A stretch of 64,000 nucleotides of DNA from Nereida sp024640765 (GTDB lineage: Bacteria; Pseudomonadota; Alphaproteobacteria; Rhodobacterales; Rhodobacteraceae), in the NCBI GenBank assembly GCA_024640765.1, contig JAHEEK010000004.1, forward strand, positions 124,001 through 188,000. Reading direction: 5' to 3'. The position numbers were made by a program, and so were the translations under genes. Shown here piece after piece: positions 54,449-63,972 of this stretch. Below the pieces are notes generated by a model, which saw only the letters and a program-made list of their open reading frames with translations, did not search any database and was not told the origin of the DNA. Within the stretch, counting starts at the first letter, position 1. Every line of letters begins with the position of its first letter.

Positions 54449-55690
54449 ATGACCACCTCCGCCCCAACCTCGGCCATTGCATCTGACGCATTGGCCAAAC
54501 GAAACGTTGCCGTTTTGGTGTTGTGCCAAGCGATTATGGGCGCGCAAATCCCTCTGGTGTTTGTGGTGGCGGGACTGGCGGGACAACAGCTGTCGCCCTA
54601 TGCGTGCCTTGCGACATTGCCCGTTTCGATGGTGGTTTTGGGGTCCATGACCACGGCACCTTGGCTGTCGAACGTGATGCAAACTTACGGCCGTCGCGTG
54701 GGCTTTGTGGTCGGCACACTTGGCGGGATGGCTGGCGCAGGTATTACTGCGTGGGGTCTGACGCTTGATAGCTTTCTTGTCTTTTTGTTCGGCAGCTACC
54801 TGACGGGTATCTATATGAGTGCGAACGGTTTTTACCGCTTCGCCGCAGCTGACACTGCTTCTGAAAGTTTCCGTCCCAAGGCGATTTCCTATGTGATGGC
54901 AGGTGGTCTGGCCAGTGCCATCATCGGCCCGCAACTGGTTAGCTTCATCACAGCCGCCGACCCTGATCAGACCGTTATGCGCTTTTTCAATGTCTACGTA
55001 GCAGCAGCGCTTTTGAATGCTGTGGGGCTGGTGCTTTTCTTTGCGCTGAAAATCCCGAAACCGCCAAAGCCCGCCACAGGTGCCGAAGCCGGCCGCAGCC
55101 GCGCAGAGCTGTTGCGTGACCCGACGATCGCCGTGGCGATCATCTGTGGCATGGTTACGTATTCGTTAATGAACCTTGTGATGACTTCAACGCCATTGGC
55201 CGTTGTAGGTTGCGGGTATTCCACGTCTGACGCGTCAAACGTGGTGACAAGCCACGTGCTTGCCATGTTCGCCCCATCGTTTTTCACAGGCCATGTGATC
55301 GCCCGCTTTGGTGCCAAGAAAGTTGTTGCCTTGGGCCTTGTCATACTTGGGTTTGCGGGCGTCGTTGCCCTTACCGGGGTAGAACTGCTGAATTTCTACG
55401 CAGCGTTAGTGTTGCTTGGGATCGGTTGGAACTTTGGCTTTATCGGCGCAACAGCCATGCTTGCATCCGCCCACAGCCCCCAAGAACGCGGACGCGTGCA
55501 AGGCATGAATGACGCGATCGTTTTCGGATGCGTAACGCTTGCCTCGCTTGCGTCAGGCGGCTTGATGAACTGTTCAGGCGGTGACGTTGTGGAAGGTTGG
55601 AGCGCCGTTAACGTCGCGATGGTGCCATTTCTGGCGCTGGCCGGCGGTGCCCTTGTCTGGCTGATGCGCAGGCCTGCTGTTGCTGCCTAA
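54449..55690 (+). CDS. MFS transporter
   Basis: A 413-residue major facilitator protein with twelve predicted spans in two halves joined by a basic loop (KIPKPPKPATGAEAGRSRAELL). The loop between spans 2 and 3 has the TYGRRVGFVVG type motif. The substrate is unknown; 15 bases separate it from cobB, so a link to cobalt or corrinoid handling is possible but unproven. The stop overlaps the convergent phytoene-synthase-like gene by 4 bases. Confidence 0.88.
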   Translation: MTTSAPTSAIASDALAKRNVAVLVLCQAIMGAQIPLVFVVAGLAGQQLSPYACLATLPVSMVVLGSMTTAPWLSNVMQTYGRRVGFVVGTLGGMAGAGITAWGLTLDSFLVFLFGSYLTGIYMSANGFYRFAAADTASESFRPKAISYVMAGGLASAIIGPQLVSFITAADPDQTVMRFFNVYVAAALLNAVGLVLFFALKIPKPPKPATGAEAGRSRAELLRDPTIAVAIICGMVTYSLMNLVMTSTPLAVVGCGYSTSDASNVVTSHVLAMFAPSFFTGHVIARFGAKKVVALGLVILGFAGVVALTGVELLNFYAALVLLGIGWNFGFIGATAMLASAHSPQERGRVQGMNDAIVFGCVTLASLASGGLMNCSGGDVVEGWSAVNVAMVPFLALAGGALVWLMRRPAVAA

Positions 55691-56457
55691 AACGCACCGC
55701 GCGAGCTAAGCACCATCAGGCGGAGTTTGCGCGCAAAGGGGCTTTCGTCAAGCTGGCCTTCTATGACACGTTCGGGAATGTCGCGCGCCGCACGCAGGGT
55801 CGCCTCGGCGCGCCAGCCGCTGCGCAATACTGCGCGCGCAGGAGCGGACACGTGTCTCAAATTACTCTTGGCGTGCTGCATATCGGACAGCGCCCGTTCA
55901 GCCAAATCGCGCACACCTTGGGGCGTGCCGTCCACCAGAGGAATACGTCCGCGGTCTTGAAGCTGCGGGATCGCGCGCAGCCAATTGGCCACCCCAACCC
56001 CGAAACCATAGCGCAGGACATCTGTCCGCGTGTCTTCGGATACTTGTCCGCAAAGCCGGACAGCCGTCCATAACAAAAGCCCCGAGGTATCTTCGATATA
56101 GCCATCAAAGGCGGCCATGTCCTCGAATGCGTCTGTGTAGACATCCCACCGCCTCGCGGCGACAAGCGCGTCCAGATCATCCGCCGCACGTGGATCAAGC
56201 ACGGGGCCAAGGGCATCAACCACCTCATGACGGCGACCGCGTCCTTCGCCGATTTCTTCCAAAGCGTCGCGCCACCACTGTAGCCGCATTTCAGCAATCA
56301 TAGGTTCTTTGGTGACCCACGGCGCGCGGCTTACCTCAATATTGAAGGCATAAAGCGGAAAACACACGCGGCGCACCGCCACCGGAGCAGACATAAGGGC
56401 CGCAAAACGGTCCGGATCAGCGCGCTCAACAAGGGCCGCGCAGCTTTCAAACGACAT
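55687..56457 (-). CDS. squalene/phytoene synthase family protein
   Basis: A 256-residue member of the trans-isoprenyl synthase superfamily. The first Asp-rich motif region is altered (MIAEMRLQWWRDALEEI where DxxxD motifs are usual), and the second motif is likewise degenerate. This matches the NDUFAF6-like branch, a complex I assembly factor in mitochondria, more than a true phytoene synthase; no carotenoid genes are adjacent. It overlaps cimA by 11 bases. Confidence 0.8.
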   Translation of the reverse strand: MSFESCAALVERADPDRFAALMSAPVAVRRVCFPLYAFNIEVSRAPWVTKEPMIAEMRLQWWRDALEEIGEGRGRRHEVVDALGPVLDPRAADDLDALVAARRWDVYTDAFEDMAAFDGYIEDTSGLLLWTAVRLCGQVSEDTRTDVLRYGFGVGVANWLRAIPQLQDRGRIPLVDGTPQGVRDLAERALSDMQHAKSNLRHVSAPARAVLRSGWRAEATLRAARDIPERVIEGQLDESPFARKLRLMVLSSRGAF

Positions 56458-58057
56458 CGCGCACCAGCTTCCAATTCACCGCATCCAACAACGCTTCAAA
56501 ACTTGCGTCCACGATATTTGCGGACACCCCAACCGTAGACCAGCGATTGCCGCCGCTGTCTTCGCTGTCGATTACAACGCGGGTCACGGCCTCGGTGCCG
56601 CCTTGGGTGATGCGCACTTTGAAATCCACCAACCGAATATCATCAATCAGCGTTTGATAAGGCCCAAGGTCTTTGGCCAATGCCTTGGCAAGCGCGTTTA
56701 CCGGCCCACGGTCACTGCCAGTTTCATCCATAGATTCCGATACCGACAGCATCTTTTGTCCATCGACTTTCACAACCACCACCGCCTCAGAAAGGCTGAC
56801 CATCTTGTTACGTTTGTTTTTGCGCCGCTCAACCGTGACTTTGTAGCGTTTGACCTCAAAAAAATCGGGCGCTTGGCCAAGTTCGCGGCGCGCAAGCAAC
56901 TCAAAGCTGGCCTGCGCCGTGTCAAACGAATAGCCCGCGTCTTCGCGTTCTTTCACACGGTCCAAAATGCGCCCCAACGCAGGGTCATCTTTGGCAACCT
57001 CAAGTCCCATATCCCCAAGCCGCTTGCGCAGATTTGACTGCCCCGCTTGATTTGACATCGGGATGACGCGCGCGTTGCCGACCACGGCAGGGTCCACGTG
57101 CTCATAGGTGGCGGGGTTCTTCAAAATAGCGTTGGCGTGCAGACCCGCCTTGTGGGCAAAGGCCGATGCACCAACGAAAGCGGCCTGTCTTGCAGGCACA
57201 CGGTTCAAGATATCATCCAGCATCCGCGAAGCCTTGGTCAGGCCTTTCAACGCATCCACTGAGACACCTGTCCGGAACATGCTGGCATAGGGTTCTTTCA
57301 GAAGCAGAATGGGCAAAAGCGTGGTTAGGTTTGCATTGCCGCACCGCTCACCCAATCCGTTGAGCGTGCCTTGAATTTGACGCGCCCCCGCATCAACGGC
57401 CGCCAAAGTATTCGCCACAGCATTTTCGGTGTCGTTGTGGGTGTGAATTCCCAGTTTGTCGCCAGGGATACCCGCTTTGATGACCTCGGCAGTGATGCGC
57501 GCCACATCTTGGGGCAGACTGCCACCGTTGGTGTCACACACAACAACCCACCGCGCGCCTGCCTCAATCGCCGCATGCAAACACCCAAGCGCATAGGCCG
57601 GATCGGCCAAATACCCGTCAAAGAAATGCTCTGCGTCCAGCAGCGCCTCGCGCCCTTGGGACACGATATGGGCAATGCTGTCCGCGATATTGGCAAGGTT
57701 TTCCTCAAGGGTGATGCCAAGCGCTTCTGTCACATGAAACGCGCTGGTTTTACCCACAAGGCACACGGCCCCCGTGCCCGCGTTCAAAACACCCGCAAGC
57801 ACTTCATCATTCGCCGCCGAGCGCCCTGCCCGTTTGGTCATCCCAAAGGCCGTCATCTGCGCTTTGGTTTGGGGCGCTGCATCGAAAAACGCGCTGTCAG
57901 TGGGGTTCGCACCGGGCCAACCGCCCTCGATATAATCGACGCCCAGATCATCAAGAACAGCAGCGATGTGCTGTTTTTCGTGGGTGTGAAACTGCACCCC
58001 TTGGGTCTGTTGTCCGTCGCGCAGGGTTGTGTCGTAGATATAGAGCCGTTCGGTCAT
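56447..58057 (-). CDS. cimA: citramalate synthase
   Basis: A 536-residue enzyme condensing pyruvate and acetyl-CoA to citramalate, a threonine-independent entry to isoleucine. The HMGL-like barrel shows YDTTLRDGQQTQGVQF, the metal-site HTHND and GTLNGLGERCGNANL. The C-terminal LeuA-type allosteric domain begins around residue 390. The 2-isopropylmalate synthase paralogues differ in the N-terminal region; length and the TQGVQF variant favour CimA. It shares ATGA with cysS. Confidence 0.93.
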   Translation of the reverse strand: MTERLYIYDTTLRDGQQTQGVQFHTHEKQHIAAVLDDLGVDYIEGGWPGANPTDSAFFDAAPQTKAQMTAFGMTKRAGRSAANDEVLAGVLNAGTGAVCLVGKTSAFHVTEALGITLEENLANIADSIAHIVSQGREALLDAEHFFDGYLADPAYALGCLHAAIEAGARWVVVCDTNGGSLPQDVARITAEVIKAGIPGDKLGIHTHNDTENAVANTLAAVDAGARQIQGTLNGLGERCGNANLTTLLPILLLKEPYASMFRTGVSVDALKGLTKASRMLDDILNRVPARQAAFVGASAFAHKAGLHANAILKNPATYEHVDPAVVGNARVIPMSNQAGQSNLRKRLGDMGLEVAKDDPALGRILDRVKEREDAGYSFDTAQASFELLARRELGQAPDFFEVKRYKVTVERRKNKRNKMVSLSEAVVVVKVDGQKMLSVSESMDETGSDRGPVNALAKALAKDLGPYQTLIDDIRLVDFKVRITQGGTEAVTRVVIDSEDSGGNRWSTVGVSANIVDASFEALLDAVNWKLVRDVV

Positions 58058-59394
58058 AGCAGCTCCTCAAGCGTTGCCGCATCAAACCCCACAGGCGCGC
58101 TTAGGCTGACGCCCGCTTTTGACATTTGCACCTCAATGCCAGCGGCCAAGAGTTTGGTCTTGAGCGCGTCTACGGCTCCGAAATCCTTGGTTTCCATGGC
58201 CTGTGTTCGCAGCTCTGACAGCCGCGCCTCAAATGCGGACAAATCAACTTCGTCACCGGCCTCATCCACCTCCAGCAAGCCCAAGAATTGCGCCGATGCT
58301 TTCAACGCCGCGCCCTCACCCGCAGAAGCCAAGCGGTGCAATTCGGCAATGGCCCCCGCAGTGTTCAGATCATCTCCAAGCGCCTCGATCACCGCCGCGG
58401 ACACCTGTCCACCGTCCGCCGCAAGCCCGCGCCATTTCGCGAGGGTCTTTTCCGCATCAGCACGCTTTTTCTCAGTCCAGTCCATCGGCTTGCGGTAATG
58501 CGTCGACAGCATCACAAATCGAATGATCTCGCCAGATACCCCTTGGTCCAGCAAGTCTTTTACCGTGAAGAAATTGCCCAACGATTTGGACATCTTCTTA
58601 CCTTCAACTTGCAGCATCTCGTTGTGCAGCCACACTTTTGCGAACCCGTGACCGGCACAACAGCTTTGCGCGATTTCGTTTTCATGGTGGGGGAATTGCA
58701 GGTCGTTGCCCCCGCCGTGGACATCAAATTCAGCGCCCAAAAGATCATGGGCCATGGCAGAGCATTCGATGTGCCAGCCAGGTCTGCCGCGCCCCCACGG
58801 GCTGTCCCAACCGGGCGTTTGCGCATCCGATGGTTTCCACAGCACAAAGTCCATCGGGTTACGTTTATAAGGCGCCACTTCAACACGCGCCCCAGCAATC
58901 ATATCATCCACAGACCGCCCTGAAAGTGCGCCATATTCTGCATAGCTTTCGACCGCAAAAAGCACATGGCCCTCTGCCGCATAGGCATGACCCGATCCAA
59001 TCAAGCCTTCAATCATGTCAACCATTTGCGGGATATACTGGGTTGCACGGGGGGCCGCATCAGGCTCAAGCGCGCCAAGCGCACCCATGTCGCTTAGAAA
59101 CCAGCTAATTGTCTCATCCGTAATGTCGCCAATGGCGCGGCCCGTTGCGGCCGCTTTGGCGTTAATCTTGTCATCTACGTCTGTGAAATTACGCACGTAT
59201 TTCACACAATCCGCCCCATATGTGTGGCGCAGCACACGGTAGAGCACGTCAAAAACCACGACCGGACGCGCGTTCCCCAAATGCGCACGATCATAGACCG
59301 TGGGACCGCACACATACATCCGCACATTTTGCGGGTCGATCGGCGTGAATGGGGCTTTTTCACGGCGCTTGGTATCATAGAGCGTAATCGTCAT
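58054..59394 (-). CDS. cysS: cysteine--tRNA ligase
   Basis: A 446-residue class I synthetase. Signature CGPTVYDRAHLGNAR (HIGH-like HLGN) and KKMSKSLGN are present. Zinc ligands are expected at the Cys in VCGPT, the Cys in IECSAMA and the HHENE segment (FPHHENEIAQS). ATG 59394 (MTITLYDTK) is the true start; 19 codons upstream are open without homology. Upstream partner of cimA. Confidence 0.97.
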   Translation of the reverse strand: MTITLYDTKRREKAPFTPIDPQNVRMYVCGPTVYDRAHLGNARPVVVFDVLYRVLRHTYGADCVKYVRNFTDVDDKINAKAAATGRAIGDITDETISWFLSDMGALGALEPDAAPRATQYIPQMVDMIEGLIGSGHAYAAEGHVLFAVESYAEYGALSGRSVDDMIAGARVEVAPYKRNPMDFVLWKPSDAQTPGWDSPWGRGRPGWHIECSAMAHDLLGAEFDVHGGGNDLQFPHHENEIAQSCCAGHGFAKVWLHNEMLQVEGKKMSKSLGNFFTVKDLLDQGVSGEIIRFVMLSTHYRKPMDWTEKKRADAEKTLAKWRGLAADGGQVSAAVIEALGDDLNTAGAIAELHRLASAGEGAALKASAQFLGLLEVDEAGDEVDLSAFEARLSELRTQAMETKDFGAVDALKTKLLAAGIEVQMSKAGVSLSAPVGFDAATLEELL

Positions 59395-59538
59395 GGGATG
59401 CTTCCTGCGGTCTGTCGGGGCGGGCTTATCATTGCAATGCGGACGCGCCAAGAGCCTTGCAGACCCAGATGAAAGCAGCCGCCGCGCGCCGCGTAAATTC
59501 CGGTTGACCCGCGCTGCACTCTCTTTCCCACATAGGGC

Positions 59539-60714
59539 ATGAAATTATCAAACCGCATTAGCACCCTGACGGGCGACGGCGACGATGGATGGGCGCTTTT
59601 GTACCGCGCCCGTGCGCTCAAAGCCGCTGGAACTGAAATCACAGACCTCACCATTGGTGAACATGACATCCGCACGGACCCAAGCATTCTGGCCGCCATG
59701 AACGAAAGCGCCAAGGGCGGTCACACGGGCTATGCCAGCGTACCAGGCACCAAGCCACTGCGCGATGCAGTTGCTGCACGGGTCAGCGCGCGGACAGGTG
59801 TCCCCACGACCCGCGACAACGTTTTGATCACCCCCGGTGGCCAATCCGCCCTGTTTGCAGCCCACCACGCGTGCTGCGACGAAGGCGACACCGCCGCCTA
59901 TATCGAGCCCTATTACGCCACGTATCCCGGCACGATCCGCACGGTTGGTGCGATCCCGCGCGCCGTGCCTGTTCAGGCGGACAAAGGCTTTCAACCAACC
60001 GCAACGGATCTGGCGGCCGCACGCGGCGCGCGCAGCTTGCTGATCAACACCCCCAACAACCCAACGGGCGTAATCTATACCCGACAAACCATTGAAACCA
60101 TTTCGCAAACAGCTCTTGAAAACGACATGTGGATGATCAGCGACAAGGTTTATGACACCCAAATCTGGCGCGGTGAACACCTGTCCCCCCGTGCGGTTGA
60201 CGGTATGGCGGCGCGCACTTTGGTGGTTGGTTCTATGTCGAAATCCCACGCCATGACCGGCAGCCGTATCGGCTGGGTCATCGCCGATGCGCCGGTCATT
60301 GAACATCTTCGCGATCTGCCGACGCACACGACATACGGCGTGGCGGGCTTTATCCAAGACGCAGCACATTTCGCCCTGACCGATGATCCGGAGCTTGAGC
60401 GGCGCGTGGGTGCCCCGTTTGAGCGGCGCCGCAATATTGCGATGGATATTCTGGACACGCAAAACACAGTGCGCCTTATCCCAAGTGACGGTGCGATGTA
60501 CCTGATGCTCGACATTCATGGCACGGGTTTAAGCGGCGACAGCTTTGCTAACACACTGCTTGATCATCACAACATTGCGGTCATGCCGGGTGAGAGTTTC
60601 GGCCAAGCGGCAGCAGGTCATATCAGAGTTGCGATGACTGTGGGTGATGATGCACTGACCAAGGCGTTAAGGACACTTTGCGCATTTGCCGAAGACCTTT
60701 TACCTAAGCAATAA
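59539..60714 (+). CDS. PLP-dependent aminotransferase (class I/II)
   Basis: A 391-residue fold-type I aminotransferase. Features: GYASVPGTKPLRDAVAAR, the PGGQSALFAAH phosphate-loop region, INTPNNPTGV, SDKVYD, the Schiff-base lysine in VVGSMSKSHAMTGSRIGW (Lys235), and the C-terminal Arg in GHIRVAMT. The amino acid substrate is uncertain; the order beside cysS and cimA hints at amino acid metabolism only. Divergent from cysS. Confidence 0.92.
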   Translation: MKLSNRISTLTGDGDDGWALLYRARALKAAGTEITDLTIGEHDIRTDPSILAAMNESAKGGHTGYASVPGTKPLRDAVAARVSARTGVPTTRDNVLITPGGQSALFAAHHACCDEGDTAAYIEPYYATYPGTIRTVGAIPRAVPVQADKGFQPTATDLAAARGARSLLINTPNNPTGVIYTRQTIETISQTALENDMWMISDKVYDTQIWRGEHLSPRAVDGMAARTLVVGSMSKSHAMTGSRIGWVIADAPVIEHLRDLPTHTTYGVAGFIQDAAHFALTDDPELERRVGAPFERRRNIAMDILDTQNTVRLIPSDGAMYLMLDIHGTGLSGDSFANTLLDHHNIAVMPGESFGQAAAGHIRVAMTVGDDALTKALRTLCAFAEDLLPKQ

Positions 60715-60742
60715 CAGTACCCTATGCTGTTAAGTTAATCCT

Positions 60743-60771
60743 CTATGGCCGCCAGTTAGTCGCGGCCATAG
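60743..60771. terminator. stem-loop between convergent genes
   Basis: CTATGGCCGC pairs perfectly with GCGGCCATAG over a nine-base loop, in the 61-base gap between the aminotransferase and the ABC-F gene. T-tracts are poor on both sides, so it may protect 3' ends or terminate weakly in both directions. Confidence 0.5.
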
Positions 60772-60775
60772 GTAA

Positions 60776-62596
60776 TTACTCCTCGGCGCGCTCTGCCAGT
60801 TCAAGCCATTCCTCTTCAGCCTGCGCCAAAAGCTGTTGCCGCGCAACCAGACCTTCGGTCGCTTTGGCAAACTTGACAGGTTCGGCTGTATAAAGATCAG
60901 GCTGCGCCAGATATGCCTCAAGCTTTGCGATCTCGGCGTTCAGGCGGTCAATCTCGGCGGGCAGCGCCTCTAGACGGTGTTTTTGCGTGAAACTTAGTGC
61001 CTCAACGGGTTTCGCAACGGGCTCGGGTGCAGCTGTTTTTGATGCTTGTTTGGCTTGCGGCGCTGACGCCTCAACGCTTGCAGCAACGGCGCTGCGCTGG
61101 CTTTGATAGTCGCTCCAGCCACCGGCATAGACAGTCGCCCGGCCATCGCCCTCCATTGCGATTGTGGTGCTGGCGACGCGGTCTAAAAAGTCACGATCGT
61201 GGCTAACCAGCAAGACAGTGCCATCGTATTCTCCAAGCAAATCTTGCATCAAATCAAGGGTTTCAACGTCCAAATCGTTGGTCGGCTCGTCCAAGACCAG
61301 CACGTTAGATGAGCGCGCCATGATTTTAGCCAGCAAAAGCCGCGCTTTTTCACCCCCCGAAAGCGAGCGAACAGGCGCGCGGGCCTGACGTTCATCGAAA
61401 AGGAAATCCTTGAGGTAGCCAATCACGTGTCGCGGCTCGCCGCGCACCATAACTTGGTCCGCTTTACCCGAAACAGCCATATCTTTGTCGCCTGTCAGAC
61501 TGTCCCAAAGGGTCATACCCGGATCCAGCTGAGCACGGCTTTGGTCAAAAATTGCCAACTCAAGATTGGTGCCCAATTTGATCTGTCCCTCATCGGGAGA
61601 CACTTGTCCGGTCAGCATGTTAAGGAGCGTGGTTTTGCCCGCACCATTCGGCCCCACAAAAGCAATACGGTCTTTGCGTTGGATTGTAAGCGAGAAATCC
61701 TTGAGGATTAGCTTATCGCCGTAACGCTTTGAAATAACGATAGCTTCCATAACTTTTTTGCCAGACGTCGGCCCCGCCTCAAGCGCCATCGCGGCACCGC
61801 CTTGGCGTTTGATCATGCCCGCACGGTCGGCGCGCAATTCCTGCAACGCACGCACACGGCCTTGGTTGCGTTTGCGCCGCGCCGAGATGCCTTCAACGGC
61901 CCAACGGGCCTCGGCCTTAATCTTGCGGTCCAGCTTGTGGCGCTGCATGTCCTCTTCTTCCCACGTGGCGTCGCGCCATTGCTCAAACGCGTCAAAGCCC
62001 TTTTCCTGACGGCGCACCGCACCACGGTCAATCCACAGGGTTGCGCGGGTCAAAGCACGCAAAAACGCACGGTCGTGCGAGATCAGCACAAACGCAGCAC
62101 GGGTTTGTTTCAGTTCGGCCTCAAGCCACGCGATTGCCTCAATATCAAGGTGGTTCGTCGGCTCGTCCAACAGCATCAACTCGGGTGCTTCGGCCATAAG
62201 TTTCGCCAACGCTGCACGGCGGCGCTCTCCACCCGATGCGGTGGCCACATCGCCGTCGGGGTTAAACTTCAACCCTTCTGCAACCATGTCCACTTTATAG
62301 CTTTCAGACGGGTCAAGCGCGCTGGTGGCGTAATCGCCCAATGTGGCAAACCCCTCCATCGTGGGGTCTTGCTCCATGTATCCCACGCTGACGCCGGGGC
62401 TTGTGACGCAGGCGCCTGTGTCTTGTTCGACCAAACCCGCCATGACTTTCATCAAGGTAGATTTGCCAGAGCCGTTTCGCCCCACCAACGCTACGCGGTC
62501 TGCGGGATGAACCAGAAGACCCAGTTCGGAGAAGACAGGCTCGCCGCCAAAAGTCAGTGAGATGTCAGAGAGTTGTAAAAGGGGTGCACGTGCCAT
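60776..62596 (-). CDS. uup: ABC-F ATPase, Uup type
   Basis: A 606-residue soluble ABC-F protein with two ATPase domains: Walker A GRNGSGKST and GPNGAGKTT, signatures ASGGERRRA and LSGGEKARL, Walker B LLDEPTNHLD and LDEPTNDLD. The linker between them is long and charged. A C-terminal coiled coil (residues ~535-600, KHRLEALPAEIDRLNAEIAKLEAYL) marks the Uup subgroup, which acts on ribosomes or branched DNA intermediates. Confidence 0.93.
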   Translation of the reverse strand: MARAPLLQLSDISLTFGGEPVFSELGLLVHPADRVALVGRNGSGKSTLMKVMAGLVEQDTGACVTSPGVSVGYMEQDPTMEGFATLGDYATSALDPSESYKVDMVAEGLKFNPDGDVATASGGERRRAALAKLMAEAPELMLLDEPTNHLDIEAIAWLEAELKQTRAAFVLISHDRAFLRALTRATLWIDRGAVRRQEKGFDAFEQWRDATWEEEDMQRHKLDRKIKAEARWAVEGISARRKRNQGRVRALQELRADRAGMIKRQGGAAMALEAGPTSGKKVMEAIVISKRYGDKLILKDFSLTIQRKDRIAFVGPNGAGKTTLLNMLTGQVSPDEGQIKLGTNLELAIFDQSRAQLDPGMTLWDSLTGDKDMAVSGKADQVMVRGEPRHVIGYLKDFLFDERQARAPVRSLSGGEKARLLLAKIMARSSNVLVLDEPTNDLDVETLDLMQDLLGEYDGTVLLVSHDRDFLDRVASTTIAMEGDGRATVYAGGWSDYQSQRSAVAASVEASAPQAKQASKTAAPEPVAKPVEALSFTQKHRLEALPAEIDRLNAEIAKLEAYLAQPDLYTAEPVKFAKATEGLVARQQLLAQAEEEWLELAERAEE

Positions 62597-62643
62597 GGGG
62601 AGCAGCTATGTCCGTGCGGCCGCCGCGTCAACATGATCTTGCA

Positions 62644-63456
62644 TCACGTCCAACTGTCCGCCAGCCGTTTGCGCGCCTCGGGCACATCGGCCACGCGCAG
62701 CGCGGTGAAAACATGGGTGGTCTTCATATGCGGATCAATCACCGCATGATCCCCGATCCAACCGCCCATCACCAGGTAGGTCCGCAAAAGCGGCGGCACA
62801 TCTGTGGGGCGCAGAACTTGGCGTGTTGGCGTCAGTGAGGCCAGAGCCACCGCCTTGCCACCTGCGATCTCACCCGCTTGCCCATCCAATAACACCGGCG
62901 TGCCATGTCCCTGACGACCGTGCTTGGCAAAAAGGTGGCAAAGCACGTCCGTGTGGCGCGCAATCTCGGTACCTTCAAAACTTGAACAACCAATAATTAC
63001 ATCCACATCTGCCGCACGCACTAATTGGGCCAGCGCCCCCCACGCGCGGCGCAACACATCCGCGTTTTGTACATTCGGATCCACGCAAACACGGCCCAAC
63101 TCAAGCACCGTATCGCCGCGCTCTGCAAAGGGGCGCAAATCGTAAAAGCCGCCTGTGTAGCTGTCTGCGTAAATTGCCGCACCTTGGGGTGTGGTCACTG
63201 GCTGCAACACACGGGTTCGAAAGCCACCTACGATGCGGCCGTTTTGTTGATGATCCACCACAACGTGATGCTGAGACAGCGCATCAAACGGGTCTGCATC
63301 AATGCCCGCGCTGCCAAAAAACGCGCGGTGGCGCAGGGTCTGCAATGCGCGCAGTTCTGCAGGCCCTGATGCGGGGCGCGCGATAAAACGCGGCGCGCTG
63401 CGCGTTTGCGGCGCAGGGCTGAGCGGTTCATCAAAAGATGCGTCGCGGGGTTGCAT
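62644..63456 (-). CDS. olsB: OlsB-like GNAT acyltransferase
   Basis: A 270-residue protein of the ornithine-acyl-ACP acyltransferase group, which attaches a 3-hydroxy acyl chain to ornithine in making ornithine lipids. Visible: LRALQTLRHRAFF, HHVVVDHQQNGRIVGGFRTRVL, LELGRVCVDPN, VIIGCSSFEGTE and PPLLRTYLVMGGWIGDHAVID. No OlsA is adjacent; OlsA homologues are often nearby in relatives, so the role carries some doubt. 47 bases upstream of the ABC-F gene. Confidence 0.85.
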   Translation of the reverse strand: MQPRDASFDEPLSPAPQTRSAPRFIARPASGPAELRALQTLRHRAFFGSAGIDADPFDALSQHHVVVDHQQNGRIVGGFRTRVLQPVTTPQGAAIYADSYTGGFYDLRPFAERGDTVLELGRVCVDPNVQNADVLRRAWGALAQLVRAADVDVIIGCSSFEGTEIARHTDVLCHLFAKHGRQGHGTPVLLDGQAGEIAGGKAVALASLTPTRQVLRPTDVPPLLRTYLVMGGWIGDHAVIDPHMKTTHVFTALRVADVPEARKRLADSWT

Positions 63457-63567
63457 GTGTTCGACCCTCCTTGGCGAAGCAGCCCGCTCACCCTATGTCT
63501 GTTGCAAGCGAAGGTCATCACCAAACATGACCCACCCCCAAACGCCCCTCGTTCAAGGAGACAGCCC

Positions 63568-63966
63568 ATGGATAAAGTCATCAAAACCGACGCGGAATGG
63601 CGTGCGCGACTTAATGATCTTGAGTACAAAGTCCTGCGCAAACACGGCACAGAGCGCGCGGGCAGCAACGAAAACTTCCCCAAGGACGATGGTATTTACC
63701 TGTGCAAAGGCTGCGGCGCGCCGCTTTTTGATCAAGCCCACAAGTTTGAAAGCGGCACAGGATGGCCATCCTTTTACCAACCGATTGATGCAGAACTGGT
63801 CGGTGAAAAATCAGACAACAGCTTTTTCATGCGCCGCACAGAAGTACACTGCGCGCGCTGTGATGGGCATTTGGGCCATGTGTTCCCTGACGGACCTGCA
63901 CCAACGGGTCTGCGCTATTGTATCAACGGCGTATCCCTGTCTTTTCACGCCGAAGACGAGGCCTGA
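63568..63966 (+). CDS. msrB: peptide-methionine (R)-S-oxide reductase
   Basis: A 132-residue MsrB repairing methionine-R-sulfoxide. Zinc cysteines Cys46/Cys49 (CKGCG) and Cys95/Cys98 (CARCDGHLGHVF) are intact, the GTGWPSFY signature is present, and the catalytic Cys118 sits in RYCINGVSLSF. AAGGAG precedes ATG 63568. Divergent from the OlsB-like gene. Confidence 0.97.
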   Translation: MDKVIKTDAEWRARLNDLEYKVLRKHGTERAGSNENFPKDDGIYLCKGCGAPLFDQAHKFESGTGWPSFYQPIDAELVGEKSDNSFFMRRTEVHCARCDGHLGHVFPDGPAPTGLRYCINGVSLSFHAEDEA

Positions 63967-63972
63967 CCCAAC

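Noticed and set aside
59548..60519. A 323-codon leftward frame antisense to the aminotransferase gene
   Set aside because: Shadow frame; the sense gene has the complete PLP-enzyme motif set.
63205..63218. GGGTTCGA resembling a tRNA T-arm
   Set aside because: It lies inside the OlsB-like coding sequence, with no matching acceptor or anticodon stems around it.
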